Source: Paucimonas lemoignei (lineage in GTDB: Bacteria > Pseudomonadota > Gammaproteobacteria > Pseudomonadales > Pseudomonadaceae). From it: DNA of 64,000 bases. Positions 18,993 through 29,274 of this stretch are shown in pieces. Each line of letters opens with the position of its first letter. Position 1 is the first letter of the stretch. Location: the NCBI GenBank assembly GCA_900475325.1, contig LS483371.1:1116001-1180000 (forward strand). Direction: 5' to 3'. The position numbers and the translations under genes are program-made. The notes below the pieces were generated by a model that saw only the letters and a program-made list of their open reading frames with translations, ran no database searches and had not been told where the DNA came from.

Positions 18993-21900
18993 ATCGCCTG
19001 CCAGTTTTTTTTGCGGCGCTGACGCGCTGGGGCTTGAGTGTCTGCGCGCTGGTTCTGGTGCTCGCGGCGTTGTATGTCAGCGTGGGCCGCGAACTCACCC
19101 CGCTGGTGGCCAATTATCGCGTCGAAGTTCAGACCCGTGCGCAGACCGCCGTGGGTATGCCGCTCGCCATCGGCAGTCTGGAAGGGAGCTGGCGAGGTTT
19201 TTCGCCGGTCTTCATTGCCCATGATGTGATGCTGGGTGAAGGCGCCAACTCCGTGCGCCTCGACCAGGTGAGTGCCGAGCCTGATCTGTGGGCCAGCCTG
19301 TTGGCCTGGGATCTGCGCCTTTCTCATGTACAGGTCGAGGGCCTGCAATTGAGCGTCAAGGAAGACCCGCAAGGTCACTGGACGCTGCAAGGTCTGCCCA
19401 TCACCGATGACAAGCCGCTTGATCCCGAACAATTGCTCAACCAGATGCAGATGGTTTCACGGCTGTCCCTGTCCAACAGTCAGGTGACGTTGCAGCCGTT
19501 CGAGCAAACCCCTCTGACACTCACCTACGTCAACCTCAGCCTGGCCACCGGTTCCAGTCGCCAACGTCTGGATGCCCGACTGACGCTGCCCGACGGTCAG
19601 CCGCTGGCGTTGAATGTGCGTTCGCGGGTTGAATCCAGAGCCTGGAAAGATGGCGAAGCGGATGTTTACCTCAGCCTGCCGCAAAGTGACTGGGCCCATT
19701 GGTTGCCTGAAAGCCTGACTCGCCAGATGAACATCTCGACCCTCAAGGCCGGTGGTGAATTCTGGTTGACCTGGGGCAAGGGCTCGCTGCAAACCGCTGT
19801 CGCCCGGCTCAATGCACCGCAGGTCAAGGCAGGCTACGCGGCGCGCAAGGCGTCTAAAATCGACAATCTGGCTCTAAACGCCTGGTTTCGTCGCACGGAC
19901 GAGGGCTTTGATGTCAACGTCAATTCCCTGGCCATGGACCTGGGCAAAAAGCGTTGGGAGAGCCGTATCCAGCTCAATCAGCAGGGTGCGACGGCCGAGC
20001 GCGAGGAGCTTTGGCATGTGCAGGCTGATCGCCTGGACCTGACGCCCATCACGCCATTGCTGGAATCCGTCGCCCCCGTGCCGGATGCGCTGATGGAAGT
20101 CATTCACAACCTCAAAGTCACTGGCGCGCTGCGCAATGTCCTGCTGGATCTGCGGCCTCAGGCCGAGGGTGATAAACGTCTGAGCTTCGCTGCCAATCTG
20201 GAAAATGTCGGTTTCAACGCTTACCACGGTGCGCCTGCGGCCGGGAATGTGAGCGGTGCGATCAGCGGCGATCTTGGGCAGGGCGAACTGCGGCTGGCTT
20301 CCGACAACTTCATGCTGCACCTGTACCCGATTTTCAATAATCAGTGGACGTACCCCAAAGCCAATGCGCGCCTGACCTGGAAGCTGGACAGCGAAACGTT
20401 CACCTTGATTGCCCCGTACATCAAAGTCCTCGGGGACGAAGGCAAGATCGCGGCTGACTTCCTGATCCGCCTGCATCTGGACCATGAGCGCGCCCAGGAA
20501 GACTACATGGACCTGCGGGTCGGCATGGTGGACGGTGACGGCAGTTACACCAGCAAATACTTGCCCGCTGTGCTCAGCTCGGCGCTGGACGAGTGGCTAC
20601 GGACGGCCGTAATTGGCGGCAAGGTCGATCAGGGTTTCTTCCAGTATCAGGGCTCGTTGAGCAAAGGTGCGCCGCAGACCGCCCAGGTCATCAGCCTGTT
20701 CTTCAAGGTCCGCGACGCAACTCTGGCGTTTCAACCGGGTTGGCCACAGCTCACCGGTGTCGATGGCAAGGTTTATGTCGAAAACAGCGGCGTGCGGATC
20801 AAGGCCAGTAAAGGTCGGCTGCTCAACACCGATGTCAGCAACGTCCAGGTCAACATTCCTCACGCGCCCGCCGGGCAACCCAGCCATTTGCTGGTGGACG
20901 GCGATTTCTCCGGTGCCCTGGCCGATGGCGTGAAGATTCTCCAGGAGGCGCCCATCGGAACCGCCAGCACATTCGCGGGCTGGCAGGCTGAAGGGCCGAT
21001 CAAGGGCAAGCTGAAACTCGACATCCCGCTGGTCAAAGGCCAGGAACCGAAGATCGCAGTGGATTTCAGCACTGAAAAGGCGCGCCTGAAGATCAGCGAG
21101 CCGGTGCTGGAACTGACCCAGCTCAAGGGTGATTTCCGTTTCGACAATGCCAAGGGGTTGAGCGGCAAGGGCGTGCGGGCCCAGGCCTTCGACCGTCCGA
21201 TCACTGCCGAAATTGCCGCCGAGGGCAAGCCGGGCGCGAACCTCACCCGAGTGGTCGCCAATGGTCAGATCGCGGTGCCAAAACTCACCGAGTGGCTGGG
21301 CGTGACCCAGGCCTTGCCGGTGTCCGGTGAGCTGCCGTATCAATTGCAGCTGACCTTGGGCAACGACAGCCAACTGCGGATCAACTCCAATCTCGTGGGC
21401 ACCGTCATCGACTTGCCTGCGCCCTTCGGCAAGCTGGCCGACGACAGCCGCAACAGCGAGTTCCGCATGAGCCTGGAAGGGCCACAGCGGCGTTACGACT
21501 TCAGCTATGGCAACCTCGCCAGCCTGGCGTTCGCGTCCCCGGCGGGCAAGCTTGCCGATGGGCGTGGCGAACTGTTTCTCGGTGATGGCGGGGCCATCGT
21601 GCCGGACGCCAAGGGCCTGCGGGTTCGTGGTTCGTTGAGCGAACTGGATGTCGCGCCGTGGCAGGCCATGGTCAGCAAATATGCCGGTGACGACCCGGGT
21701 GGTAGTGCCAAGCAGCTGGTCAATAACGTCGATCTGCAGATTGGCAAATTGACCGCCATGGGCACCACGCTGGATCAGGCCGATGTGAAACTCAAGCGCA
21801 GCGACACAGCCTGGACCCTGGGGCTTGACAGCCAGTTGATCAAAGGCAGTGCGACCCTGCCGGACGCCAAGGCTGCGCCGATTGGCATTGATCTGCTTTA

Positions 21901-22807
21901 TGTGCGGCTTCCTGCATCCGACCCGAATGCGGCGGTTGTCGAGAACGCGCCTGATCCTCTGGCCGATGTCGACCCCACTAAGGTCCCGGCAATGAACATC
22001 AAGATCACTCAGGTTTTCCAGGGCGATCAATTGGTCGGCGCCTGGTCTCTGAATACTCGCCCTACGGCGACCGGGATTCGCTTCACCGACGTGAGCATGG
22101 GTCTCAAGGGCTTGCTGTTGCAAGGCGAAGGGGTCTGGGAAGGTACGCCCGGTGCTACCAGCAGTTGGTACAAAGGCCGCATGGCCGGTAAGAATCTGGC
22201 AGATGTGCTCAAGGGCTGGGGATTTGCGCCAACGGTCACCAGTGAAGATTTCGAGTTGAACGCCGATGGCCGCTGGCCGGGCTCGCCCGCCTGGGTGTCG
22301 GCCAAGCGTTTCTCCGGCAGCCTGGATGCAACCTTGCGTCAGGGGCAGTTCGTTGAAGTCGAAGGCGGCGCGTCGGCATTGCGTGTCTTCGGGCTGCTTA
22401 ACTTCAATTCCATCGGCCGGCGTCTGCGTCTGGACTTCTCCGACTTGCTGGGCAAAGGCTTGAGCTACGATCGGGTCAAAGGCCTGCTGGTGGCCAGCGA
22501 TGGTGTTTACGTAACCCGCAAACCCATCACGCTGACCGGCCCATCAAGCAACCTGGAGCTCAATGGCACCCTGGACATGGTCAAGGATCGCGTTGATGCC
22601 AAGCTGCTGGTGACCTTGCCGGTGACCAATAACCTGCCCATCGCGGCGTTGATCGTCGGGGCGCCCGCCATTGGTGGGGCGCTGTTTCTGGTCGACAAGC
22701 TGCTCGGTGATCGTGTCGCCCGCTTCGCCAGCGTGCAGTACAAGGTCGAAGGCCCGTGGAAAGAGCCTAAGATTACCTTCGACAAGCCATTCGAGAAGCC
22801 CCAGTAG
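18989..22807 (+). CDS. yhdP: AsmA-like/DUF3971 envelope protein YhdP
   Basis: Very large (1272 residues) inner-membrane-anchored protein of the AsmA-like family, which in enterobacteria moves phospholipid to the outer membrane. It has one N-terminal membrane helix (WGLSVCALVLVLAALYVSVG) and then a long beta-rich periplasmic region with repeated AsmA-type strands. A C-terminal hydrophobic segment (NLPIAALIVGAPAIGGALFLVDKL) follows near residues 1205-1240. The length fits TIGR02099. GGCGGAGG precedes the ATG by eight bases. In this window mla genes for lipid traffic also occur, a functional parallel only. Confidence 0.93.
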   Translation: MNRLPVFFAALTRWGLSVCALVLVLAALYVSVGRELTPLVANYRVEVQTRAQTAVGMPLAIGSLEGSWRGFSPVFIAHDVMLGEGANSVRLDQVSAEPDLWASLLAWDLRLSHVQVEGLQLSVKEDPQGHWTLQGLPITDDKPLDPEQLLNQMQMVSRLSLSNSQVTLQPFEQTPLTLTYVNLSLATGSSRQRLDARLTLPDGQPLALNVRSRVESRAWKDGEADVYLSLPQSDWAHWLPESLTRQMNISTLKAGGEFWLTWGKGSLQTAVARLNAPQVKAGYAARKASKIDNLALNAWFRRTDEGFDVNVNSLAMDLGKKRWESRIQLNQQGATAEREELWHVQADRLDLTPITPLLESVAPVPDALMEVIHNLKVTGALRNVLLDLRPQAEGDKRLSFAANLENVGFNAYHGAPAAGNVSGAISGDLGQGELRLASDNFMLHLYPIFNNQWTYPKANARLTWKLDSETFTLIAPYIKVLGDEGKIAADFLIRLHLDHERAQEDYMDLRVGMVDGDGSYTSKYLPAVLSSALDEWLRTAVIGGKVDQGFFQYQGSLSKGAPQTAQVISLFFKVRDATLAFQPGWPQLTGVDGKVYVENSGVRIKASKGRLLNTDVSNVQVNIPHAPAGQPSHLLVDGDFSGALADGVKILQEAPIGTASTFAGWQAEGPIKGKLKLDIPLVKGQEPKIAVDFSTEKARLKISEPVLELTQLKGDFRFDNAKGLSGKGVRAQAFDRPITAEIAAEGKPGANLTRVVANGQIAVPKLTEWLGVTQALPVSGELPYQLQLTLGNDSQLRINSNLVGTVIDLPAPFGKLADDSRNSEFRMSLEGPQRRYDFSYGNLASLAFASPAGKLADGRGELFLGDGGAIVPDAKGLRVRGSLSELDVAPWQAMVSKYAGDDPGGSAKQLVNNVDLQIGKLTAMGTTLDQADVKLKRSDTAWTLGLDSQLIKGSATLPDAKAAPIGIDLLYVRLPASDPNAAVVENAPDPLADVDPTKVPAMNIKITQVFQGDQLVGAWSLNTRPTATGIRFTDVSMGLKGLLLQGEGVWEGTPGATSSWYKGRMAGKNLADVLKGWGFAPTVTSEDFELNADGRWPGSPAWVSAKRFSGSLDATLRQGQFVEVEGGASALRVFGLLNFNSIGRRLRLDFSDLLGKGLSYDRVKGLLVASDGVYVTRKPITLTGPSSNLELNGTLDMVKDRVDAKLLVTLPVTNNLPIAALIVGAPAIGGALFLVDKLLGDRVARFASVQYKVEGPWKEPKITFDKPFEKPQ

Positions 22808-22905
22808 TTGGCGGTGGAGTACAGTGGGAGCCATCGCCTCGCAAACTGGTCGCACAGAGACCTCGTAGATTAAGAAAGTCGCGTGTTGTTTGACTGGAGG
22901 GAGCC

Positions 22906-23760
22906 ATGTCTTTTGCCGTAATTCAGATGGTCAGCCAGAGCGACGTGCTGGGTAATCTGGCCCGGGCCCGGCAGTTGCTGGAGCAGGCTGCAACCGCCGG
23001 TGCGCGGCTGGCCGTGTTGCCGGAAAACTTCGCCGCCATGGGCCGTCGCGATGTCGCCGATATCGGTCGGGCGGAGGCGAATGGGCATGGGCCGATCCTG
23101 CCATGGTTGAAACTCGCCGCCCGCGACCTCAAGTTATGGATAGTTGCCGGGACATTGCCCCTGCCGCCGAGTGATCGGCCCGATGGCAAAGTTACCGCCT
23201 GTTCCTTGTTGATTGATGAACACGGCGAGCAGGTTGCTCGCTACGACAAGCTGCATCTGTTTGATGTGGATGTGGCAGATGCCCGGGGCCGCTATCGCGA
23301 ATCTGATGACTATGCTCATGGCAGCAACGTTGTCGTCGTCGACACGCCGGTGGGGCGTCTGGGGTTGAGCGTGTGTTACGACCTGCGCTTTCCAGAACTG
23401 TATAGCGCGCTACGTGCAGCAGGCGCTGAATTGATTACCGCGCCGTCGGCCTTCACCGCCGTCACGGGTGCGGCGCACTGGGAGATTCTGATCCGGGCGC
23501 GGGCCATCGAAACCCAGTGTTACCTGCTGGCGGCCGCGCAGGGCGGGGTTCATCCGGGGCCACGGGAAACATACGGGCATGCCGCGATCATCGACCCCTG
23601 GGGTCGGGTCCTGGCCGAGCAGGCACAGGGTGAAGCCGTGCTGCTGGCCGAACGCGACAGTCAAGAACAGGCGTCCATAAGGGCGCGGATGCCGGTGTCC
23701 AGTCACCGGCGCTTTTTTTCGCAGGACGCATTGCTGCGGCCTGTGCAGACCTCGGAGTGA
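22906..23760 (+). CDS. Nitrilase-superfamily amidohydrolase (Nit1/omega-amidase-like)
   Basis: Carbon-nitrogen hydrolase of 284 residues with the Glu-Lys-Cys triad in order: PENFA (Glu 43), YDKLHLFD (Lys near 116) and [12 protein letters not shown] (Cys near 150). The branch resembles Nit1/YbeM-type enzymes that act on deaminated glutathione or omega-amides; the exact substrate is not readable. The gene lies between yhdP and tldD, and its stop overlaps an alternative tldD start, so it is probably in the same operon. ATG 22906 has GGAGGGAGCC upstream. Confidence 0.9.
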   Translation: MSFAVIQMVSQSDVLGNLARARQLLEQAATAGARLAVLPENFAAMGRRDVADIGRAEANGHGPILPWLKLAARDLKLWIVAGTLPLPPSDRPDGKVTACSLLIDEHGEQVARYDKLHLFDVDVADARGRYRESDDYAHGSNVVVVDTPVGRLGLSVCYDLRFPELYSALRAAGAELITAPSAFTAVTGAAHWEILIRARAIETQCYLLAAAQGGVHPGPRETYGHAAIIDPWGRVLAEQAQGEAVLLAERDSQEQASIRARMPVSSHRRFFSQDALLRPVQTSE

Positions 23761-23762
23761 AT

Positions 23763-25202
23763 ATGAGCGACTTGTCCTCTGTCAGCGAACACCTTCTGGC
23801 ACCTGGTGGCTTGAACCTCGATAGCTTGCAATCAGTGCTGGGCGAATTGGCCGGGCCGGGTATCGATGCCGCCGATCTGTATTTTCAGGGGCAGATTTCC
23901 GAATCCTGGTCGCTGGAAGACGGCATCGTCAAAGAGGGCAGCTTCAACCTCGATCAAGGCGTTGGCGTGCGCGCCCAGTCCGGTGAAAAAACCGGCTTTG
24001 CCTACAGCAACGCAATCACCCACGAAGCCTTGACGACGGCTGCTCGTGCAGCCCGGTCGATTTCCCGTGCGGGTCAGAACGGCACGGTGCAGGCCTTTAC
24101 CTCGCAAGATGTGGCCCAGCTGTATGCGCCGGATAACCCGCTGGAAGTCATGACCCGTGCCGAGAAAGTCGAACTGCTCAAGCGCGTCGACGTGGCCACT
24201 CGCGCACTGGATTCACGTATTCAGCAAGTGACCGTGAGCATGGCTGGCGTGTGGGAGCGGATTCTCGTCGCCTCCACCGATGGTAGCCTCGCTGCCGACG
24301 TGCGTCCGCTGGTGCGTTTCAATGTCAGCGTCATCGTTGAACAGAACGGCCGTCGCGAGCGTGGCGGTCATGGCGGTGGCGGTCGTACCGATTACCGTTA
24401 CTTCCTCAGCGATGACCGCGCCATGGGCTATGCCCGCGAGGCGCTGCGTCAGGCGCTGGTCAACCTTGAGGCGATTCCTGCGCCGGCTGGCACGCTGCCC
24501 GTGGTGCTGGGTTCGGGTTGGTCGGGTGTTCTGCTGCACGAAGCCGTCGGCCATGGCCTGGAAGGCGATTTCAATCGCAAGGGCAGCTCGGCCTACAGCG
24601 GGCGCATGGGTGAAATGGTTGCTTCCAAACTCTGCACCATCGTCGATGACGGCACCCTGGCTGGGCGTCGTGGCTCGCTGAGCGTCGATGACGAAGGCAC
24701 GCCGACCGAATGCACCACGCTCATCGAAAACGGCGTCCTCAAGGGCTACATGCAGGACAAGCTTAATGCGCGGCTGATGGGCGTCGCCCGTACCGGCAAT
24801 GGTCGTCGCGAATCCTACGCACACCTGCCGATGCCACGCATGACCAACACGTACATGCTGGCAGGGCAGAGCGATCCGCAGGAAATCATCGCCTCGGTCA
24901 AACGTGGCATCTACTGCGCCAACCTGGGTGGCGGTCAGGTGGACATCACCAGCGGCAAGTTCGTGTTCTCTACCAGCGAAGCCTATCTGATCGAAGACGG
25001 CAAAATCACTGCGCCAGTCAAAGGCGCCACGCTGATTGGTAACGGCCCGGAAGCCATGAGCAAGGTGTCGATGGTCGGCAACGACCTGTCGCTGGACAGC
25101 GGCGTAGGCACTTGCGGCAAGGATGGGCAGTCAGTTCCGGTAGGCGTGGGTCAGCCGACCCTGAAGATCGATGCGATCACGGTGGGCGGTACAGGGGGGT
25201 GA
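23763..25202 (+). CDS. tldD: Metalloprotease TldD
   Basis: Catalytic subunit of the TldD/TldE (PmbA) protease, which trims modified peptides such as microcin B17 and degrades CcdA in E. coli. It has 479 residues. The zinc motif [11 protein letters not shown] gives His 259 and His 263, and the family C-terminal motif [20 protein letters not shown] is complete. ATG 23763 was preferred to GTG 23757 because it gives the usual N terminus [11 protein letters not shown] with GGAG seven bases upstream. Its partner pmbA is 0.7 kb away on the same strand, with darP inserted in reverse. Confidence 0.96.
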   Translation: MSDLSSVSEHLLAPGGLNLDSLQSVLGELAGPGIDAADLYFQGQISESWSLEDGIVKEGSFNLDQGVGVRAQSGEKTGFAYSNAITHEALTTAARAARSISRAGQNGTVQAFTSQDVAQLYAPDNPLEVMTRAEKVELLKRVDVATRALDSRIQQVTVSMAGVWERILVASTDGSLAADVRPLVRFNVSVIVEQNGRRERGGHGGGGRTDYRYFLSDDRAMGYAREALRQALVNLEAIPAPAGTLPVVLGSGWSGVLLHEAVGHGLEGDFNRKGSSAYSGRMGEMVASKLCTIVDDGTLAGRRGSLSVDDEGTPTECTTLIENGVLKGYMQDKLNARLMGVARTGNGRRESYAHLPMPRMTNTYMLAGQSDPQEIIASVKRGIYCANLGGGQVDITSGKFVFSTSEAYLIEDGKITAPVKGATLIGNGPEAMSKVSMVGNDLSLDSGVGTCGKDGQSVPVGVGQPTLKIDAITVGGTGG

Positions 25203-25215
25203 TTCGTACAAATAC

Positions 25216-25284
25216 CCGTAGGAGCGACTTTAGCCGCGATTTGCGCGACTTTCGCGCCCTTCGCGGCTAAAGCCGCTCCTACGG
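25216..25284. repeat. REP inverted pair (CCGTAGGAGCGACTTTAGCC type)
   Basis: Arms CCGTAGGAGCGACTTTAGCC... and inverse ...GGCTAAAGCCGCTCCTACGG surround a spacer that is itself partly palindromic (GCGCGACTTTCGCGC). It sits between the converging tldD and darP stops, a typical REP site and a likely shared 3' hairpin. Confidence 0.9.
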
Positions 25285-25297
25285 AATTTCACGAGGA

Positions 25298-25819
25298 TCA
25301 ACGCAAACCGCGTTGCTTCTCGTCCAGATCACGAATGTATTTGAAGATTTTTCGGCTGGAGGCTGGTGCTTTGTTCTGCGCCAGCTCGTGTTGGGCCTGA
25401 CGGATCAACGAGCGCAGTTGCTGGCGATCCGCTTCCGGATAGTCAGTCACAAATGCTTCGAGAACCGCGTCGTCACCGGCGATCAGGCGATCACGCCAGC
25501 GCTCCAGACCGTGAAACCGTTCATTGTATTGGCGAGTGGAGGCATCGAGTTGGTCCAGAAGCACCAGAATGGCGTCCAGGTCCTGATCGCGCATCAGCTT
25601 GCCGATGAACATGATGTGCCGTTTGCGTGCGATGTTCGCAGTGTGCTTGGGCGCATCGGCCAGTGCTTTACGCAAGGCGTCGGTCAAGGGCAACTTGTTC
25701 AGCAAGTCAGGCTTGAGTGTCGTCAGGCGCTCGCCAAGATCAACCAGAGCATGCAGCTCGCGTTTGACCTGGGTTTTGCTTTTCTCCCCGTCGAGGGAGT
25801 CGTCGTAAGAATCAACCAT
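25298..25819 (-). CDS. darP: Ribosome biogenesis factor DarP (YjgA)
   Basis: 173-residue factor that binds the pre-50S subunit and promotes folding near the peptidyl-transferase centre. The family sequence is clear: [40 protein letters not shown], and [16 protein letters not shown]. The start was set at ATG 25819; a TTG five codons upstream is possible but less likely. It lies in reverse between tldD and pmbA, the usual arrangement in this genus. Confidence 0.94.
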   Translation of the reverse strand: MVDSYDDSLDGEKSKTQVKRELHALVDLGERLTTLKPDLLNKLPLTDALRKALADAPKHTANIARKRHIMFIGKLMRDQDLDAILVLLDQLDASTRQYNERFHGLERWRDRLIAGDDAVLEAFVTDYPEADRQQLRSLIRQAQHELAQNKAPASSRKIFKYIRDLDEKQRGLR

Positions 25820-25926
25820 GGGGGCAGTCCGCAAATAAACGCCGCCATGATAACCAGTCGGGGGCCACTTGTCCGGCCCGCTCGGTATTCGGCTCGTGCC
25901 GAAAGCAGAATTTGATGGAGAAAGTC

Positions 25927-27273
25927 ATGAGTGCATCACAAAGCGTCGGCCCACAAGCCTTGCCCGCACTGCAGGATCAAGTCGAGCAAATCATCGCCGA
26001 AGCCCGGCGTCAGGGTGCCAGTGCCTGTGAAGTGGCAGTGTCCTTGGAGCAGGGGTTGTCGACTTCGGTGCGTCAGCGCGAAGTGGAGACCGTGGAGTTC
26101 AACCGCGACCAGGGTTTCGGTATCACTTTGTATGTCGGCCAGCGCAAAGGCTCGGCCAGCACCTCGGCCAGTGGCGCAGATGCCATTCGCGAGACCGTTG
26201 CTGCGGCCTTGGCCATTGCCAAACACACCTCAGAAGACGAAAGCTCCGGGCTGGCCGACGCGGCCTTGATGGCCAAGGAACAGCAGGATTTCGATCTGTT
26301 CCACGCCTGGGACATTACCCCTGAGCAAGCCATCGAGAAGGCCTTGATCTGTGAGGCGGCGGCGTTCGATGCCGACGCCCGGATCAAGAATGCCGACGGT
26401 ACGACCCTCAATACCCACCAAGGCTGCCGTGTTTACGGCAACAGTCATGGTTTCATCGGCGGCTATGCGTCCACACGCCACAGCCTGAGCTGCGTGATGA
26501 TTGCCGAAGGCGAAGGCCAGATGCAGCGCGATTACTGGTATGACGTGAGTCGTCAGGGCGAATTGCTGGCCGATCCACTGAGCATCGGGCGCAAGGCAGC
26601 CGAGCGCGCTGCCAGCCGTCTGGGCGCGCGTCCTGTGCCGACCTGTGAAGTACCGGTGTTGTTTTCCGCTGAATTGGCTGGGGGATTGTTCGGCAGCTTT
26701 CTTGGGGCGATTTCTGGCGGCAACCTGTATCGCAAGTCTTCGTTCCTTGAAGGCTGCATCGGTCAGCGCCTGTTCCCTGAATGGCTGACCCTGGATGAGC
26801 GTCCACACCTGATGCGCGCCATGGGCAGTTCGGCGTTTGATGGCGATGGTCTGGCGACCTATGCCAAGCCGTTTGTCGAGAATGGCGAGCTGGTCTCCTA
26901 CATTCTCAGCACTTATTCGGGTCGCAAGCTGGGTTTGCCAAGCACGGCCAACTCAGGCGGTGTCCACAACCTGTTCGTTACCCACGGAACAGAAGACCAG
27001 GCAGCGCTGATCCGCCGGATGGGGCGTGGGCTGCTGGTCACCGAGTTGATGGGCAGCGGCCTGAACATGGTGACGGGTGACTATTCCCGAGGCGCGGCGG
27101 GTTTCTGGGTCGAGAATGGCGAGATTCAATTCCCGGTTCAGGAAGTGACCATTGCCGGCAATATGCGCGACATGTTCAAGCAGATCGTCGCCGTTGGCAG
27201 CGATCTTGAGTTGCGCAGCAATATTCGCACGGGCTCGGTGCTGATCGAGCGCATGACCGTGGCCGGTAGCTGA
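25927..27273 (+). CDS. pmbA: Metalloprotease regulatory subunit PmbA (TldE)
   Basis: Partner of TldD in the heterodimeric protease. It shares the fold but lacks the HExxxH zinc motif, as seen here. The 448 residues from ATG 25927 (MSASQSVGPQALPALQDQ) include EVAVSLEQGLSTSVRQREVE and the C-terminal GEIQFPVQEVTIAGNM typical of PmbA. The upstream in-frame ATG at 25912 was rejected because GGAG stands seven bases before 25927. A REP pair follows the stop. Confidence 0.96.
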   Translation: MSASQSVGPQALPALQDQVEQIIAEARRQGASACEVAVSLEQGLSTSVRQREVETVEFNRDQGFGITLYVGQRKGSASTSASGADAIRETVAAALAIAKHTSEDESSGLADAALMAKEQQDFDLFHAWDITPEQAIEKALICEAAAFDADARIKNADGTTLNTHQGCRVYGNSHGFIGGYASTRHSLSCVMIAEGEGQMQRDYWYDVSRQGELLADPLSIGRKAAERAASRLGARPVPTCEVPVLFSAELAGGLFGSFLGAISGGNLYRKSSFLEGCIGQRLFPEWLTLDERPHLMRAMGSSAFDGDGLATYAKPFVENGELVSYILSTYSGRKLGLPSTANSGGVHNLFVTHGTEDQAALIRRMGRGLLVTELMGSGLNMVTGDYSRGAAGFWVENGEIQFPVQEVTIAGNMRDMFKQIVAVGSDLELRSNIRTGSVLIERMTVAGS

Positions 27274-27285
27274 TTCATCTTTTCT

Positions 27286-27358
27286 TGTAGGAGCTGCCGA
27301 AGGCTGCGAAGGCAATCTGCCTGATACACCTAATTCGCAGCCTTCGACAGCTCCTACA
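27286..27358. repeat. REP inverted pair (TGTAGGAGCTGCCG type)
   Basis: Arms TGTAGGAGCTGCCGAAGGCT... and inverse ...AGCCTTCGACAGCTCCTACA flank a spacer of about 23 bases. It is nearly identical to the pair at 2311-2383. It lies between pmbA and the Fur box of the fagA operon. Confidence 0.9.
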
Positions 27359-27440
27359 AGGCTTCGCTTTGCCCCGCCTGTCCCTATGCTCATCTAAAAC
27401 CCTTCACCCTCTGCGGTTGTTTTGATTCTCAATATCATTT

Positions 27441-27459
27441 AATAATGAATATCATTATC
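27441..27459 (+). promoter_or_regulatory. Fur box of the fagA-fumC-sodA operon
   Basis: AATAATGAATATCATTATC matches the 19-base Fur consensus GATAATGATAATCATTATC at 16 positions by eye. More AT-rich half-sites (ATATCATT) lie just upstream from 27432. It ends 17 bases before the fagA ATG, where bound Fe-Fur would block transcription, consistent with the known iron-starvation control of this operon in P. aeruginosa. Confidence 0.88.
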
Positions 27460-27476
27460 CAAAATGAGCCGTGGTC

Positions 27477-27875
27477 ATGGGTCCTGTTCTGCATCTGCTT
27501 TCTGCGCACCTGGAAAACTGGCGAACGCTGAGTTTGAGAATCCGCTGCGCGTTTGAACCTGACGAGCCGCGGCTTATTGACCACTACCTGGCTGAAGGCC
27601 GTTATCTGGCGCGCTTCACCGCCACCCCTCAGCGCCTGATCGCTGAAACCTCCTTTCGACTGCTCATGGATACCGCCCGCGACACGATGCTGCCCTGGCA
27701 TTGGCGCTCTCTGTGCGTCGACCAGGCCTGGCGACCGTTGCGTGATTTGCAGGCGCTGATCCAATCCCCGGCTGACCAGGAGCGCTGGCAGGCCTGCACC
27801 TGGCAATTGGCGACCTGTCTGCTGCAACCCTCGATATCTCTCACTGAACTGGTGCAAGGAAACTGCGATGAGTAA
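27477..27875 (+). CDS. fagA: FagA-like protein, first gene of the Fur-controlled fumC-sodA operon
   Basis: 132-residue helical protein with no recognised domain (LENWRTLSLRIRCAFEPDEP, LIDHYLAEGRYLARF). The name rests on position: in P. aeruginosa the Fur-associated gene fagA precedes fumC1, an unknown gene and Mn-sod, exactly the order here. The function is unknown; co-regulation suggests a role in iron shortage. The start is ATG 27477; GTG 27471 (two codons longer) is equally possible because neither has a clear ribosome site. The last eight bases overlap fumC. Confidence 0.82.
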   Translation: MGPVLHLLSAHLENWRTLSLRIRCAFEPDEPRLIDHYLAEGRYLARFTATPQRLIAETSFRLLMDTARDTMLPWHWRSLCVDQAWRPLRDLQALIQSPADQERWQACTWQLATCLLQPSISLTELVQGNCDE

Positions 27876-29244
27876 TACCCGTATCGAACGCGACAGCATG
27901 GGCGAGCTACAGGTCCCGGCCGAGGCGCTGTATGGCGCTCAGACTCAGCGTGCGGTGAATAACTTCCCCATCAGCAACTTGCGCATGCCCGCGCAGTTCG
28001 TTCGCGCATTGTTGCTCGCCAAGGCCGCTGCCGCCCATGCGAACCTTGAGCTGGAGCAGATTACCGCCGGGCAGAGCGAAGCGATTGTCAGCGCTTGCCA
28101 GGAATTGCTGAGCGGCGACTACATGGCGCATTTCCCGGTGGATGTGTTCCAGACAGGTTCCGGCACCAGTACCAACATGAACGCTAACGAAGTGATCGCG
28201 ACCCTCGCCAGCCGAGTGCTGGGCGACAAGGTCAACGCCAACGATCACGTGAACTGCGGGCAAAGCAGCAACGACATCATTCCGACCACCATTCATGTCA
28301 GCGCTGCGCTGGCTTTGCATGAACAACTGCTGCCTGCGCTGACGCATCTGGTGCAGGTCATCGAGCGTAAGGCCGATGAGGTTCACCCGTTCATCAAGAC
28401 TGGCCGCACGCATTTGATGGACGCGATGCCTGTGCGCATGAGCCAGGTGCTTAATGGTTGGGCACAGCAGATCCGCGCCAACATCGAGCATCTGCAAGCG
28501 TTGCTACCGAGCCTGCAGGCGCTGGCCCAGGGCGGCACCGCTGTAGGCACGGGAATCAACGCCCACCCTGAGTTCGCGAAACGCTTCAGCAACCATTTGA
28601 GTCGCTTGAGCAATGTCGAATTTGTACCCGGCAAGGACTTGTTCGCGCTGATCGGTTCGCAGGACACCGCGGTTGCAGTTTCGGGGCAGCTCAAGGGCGC
28701 AGCCGTGTCGCTGATGAAAATCGCCAACGACCTGCGCTGGATGAATTCCGGCCCATTGGCTGGGCTGGGAGAAATCGAGCTGGAAGCATTGCAGCCGGGC
28801 TCTTCCATCATGCCGGGTAAGGTTAATCCGGTGATTCCGGAAGCCACGGCCATGGTGGCGGCTCAGGTGATCGGCAACGACGCAGCGATCACCGTCGCGG
28901 GTCAGTCAGGCAATTTCGAGTTGAACGTGATGTTGCCGATCATTGCTCAGAACCTGTTGAGCAGTATCGAGCTGCTGGCCAACTCCAGCCGCCTGCTGGC
29001 CGACAAGGCCATCGCGACCTTCAAGGTCAACGAAGCCAAGCTCAAGGAGGCGCTGTCTCGCAACCCGATTCTGGTGACGGCGCTGAACCCGATTATCGGT
29101 TACCAGAAGGCCGCCGAGATCGCCAAGACCGCTTACAAACAAGGCCGGCCGATTATCGACGTCGCCCTTGAACACACCGATCTGCAACGCAGCCAACTGG
29201 AAGCGTTGCTGGACCCGGAAAAACTCACCGCTGGCGGGATCTGA
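27868..29244 (+). CDS. fumC: Class II (iron-independent) fumarate hydratase FumC
   Basis: Citric-acid-cycle enzyme converting fumarate to malate without an iron-sulfur cluster, so it can replace class I fumarases when iron is scarce. The 458 residues contain QTGSGTSTNMNANEV, the TGRTHLMDAMPV loop and the fumarase/aspartase signature GSSIMPGKVNP. Control by the upstream Fur box is inferred from the eight-base overlap with fagA. Confidence 0.97.
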   Translation: MSNTRIERDSMGELQVPAEALYGAQTQRAVNNFPISNLRMPAQFVRALLLAKAAAAHANLELEQITAGQSEAIVSACQELLSGDYMAHFPVDVFQTGSGTSTNMNANEVIATLASRVLGDKVNANDHVNCGQSSNDIIPTTIHVSAALALHEQLLPALTHLVQVIERKADEVHPFIKTGRTHLMDAMPVRMSQVLNGWAQQIRANIEHLQALLPSLQALAQGGTAVGTGINAHPEFAKRFSNHLSRLSNVEFVPGKDLFALIGSQDTAVAVSGQLKGAAVSLMKIANDLRWMNSGPLAGLGEIELEALQPGSSIMPGKVNPVIPEATAMVAAQVIGNDAAITVAGQSGNFELNVMLPIIAQNLLSSIELLANSSRLLADKAIATFKVNEAKLKEALSRNPILVTALNPIIGYQKAAEIAKTAYKQGRPIIDVALEHTDLQRSQLEALLDPEKLTAGGI

Positions 29245-29274
29245 CCTGTCGGCCATCGCTTGAGGAGTCGTGCC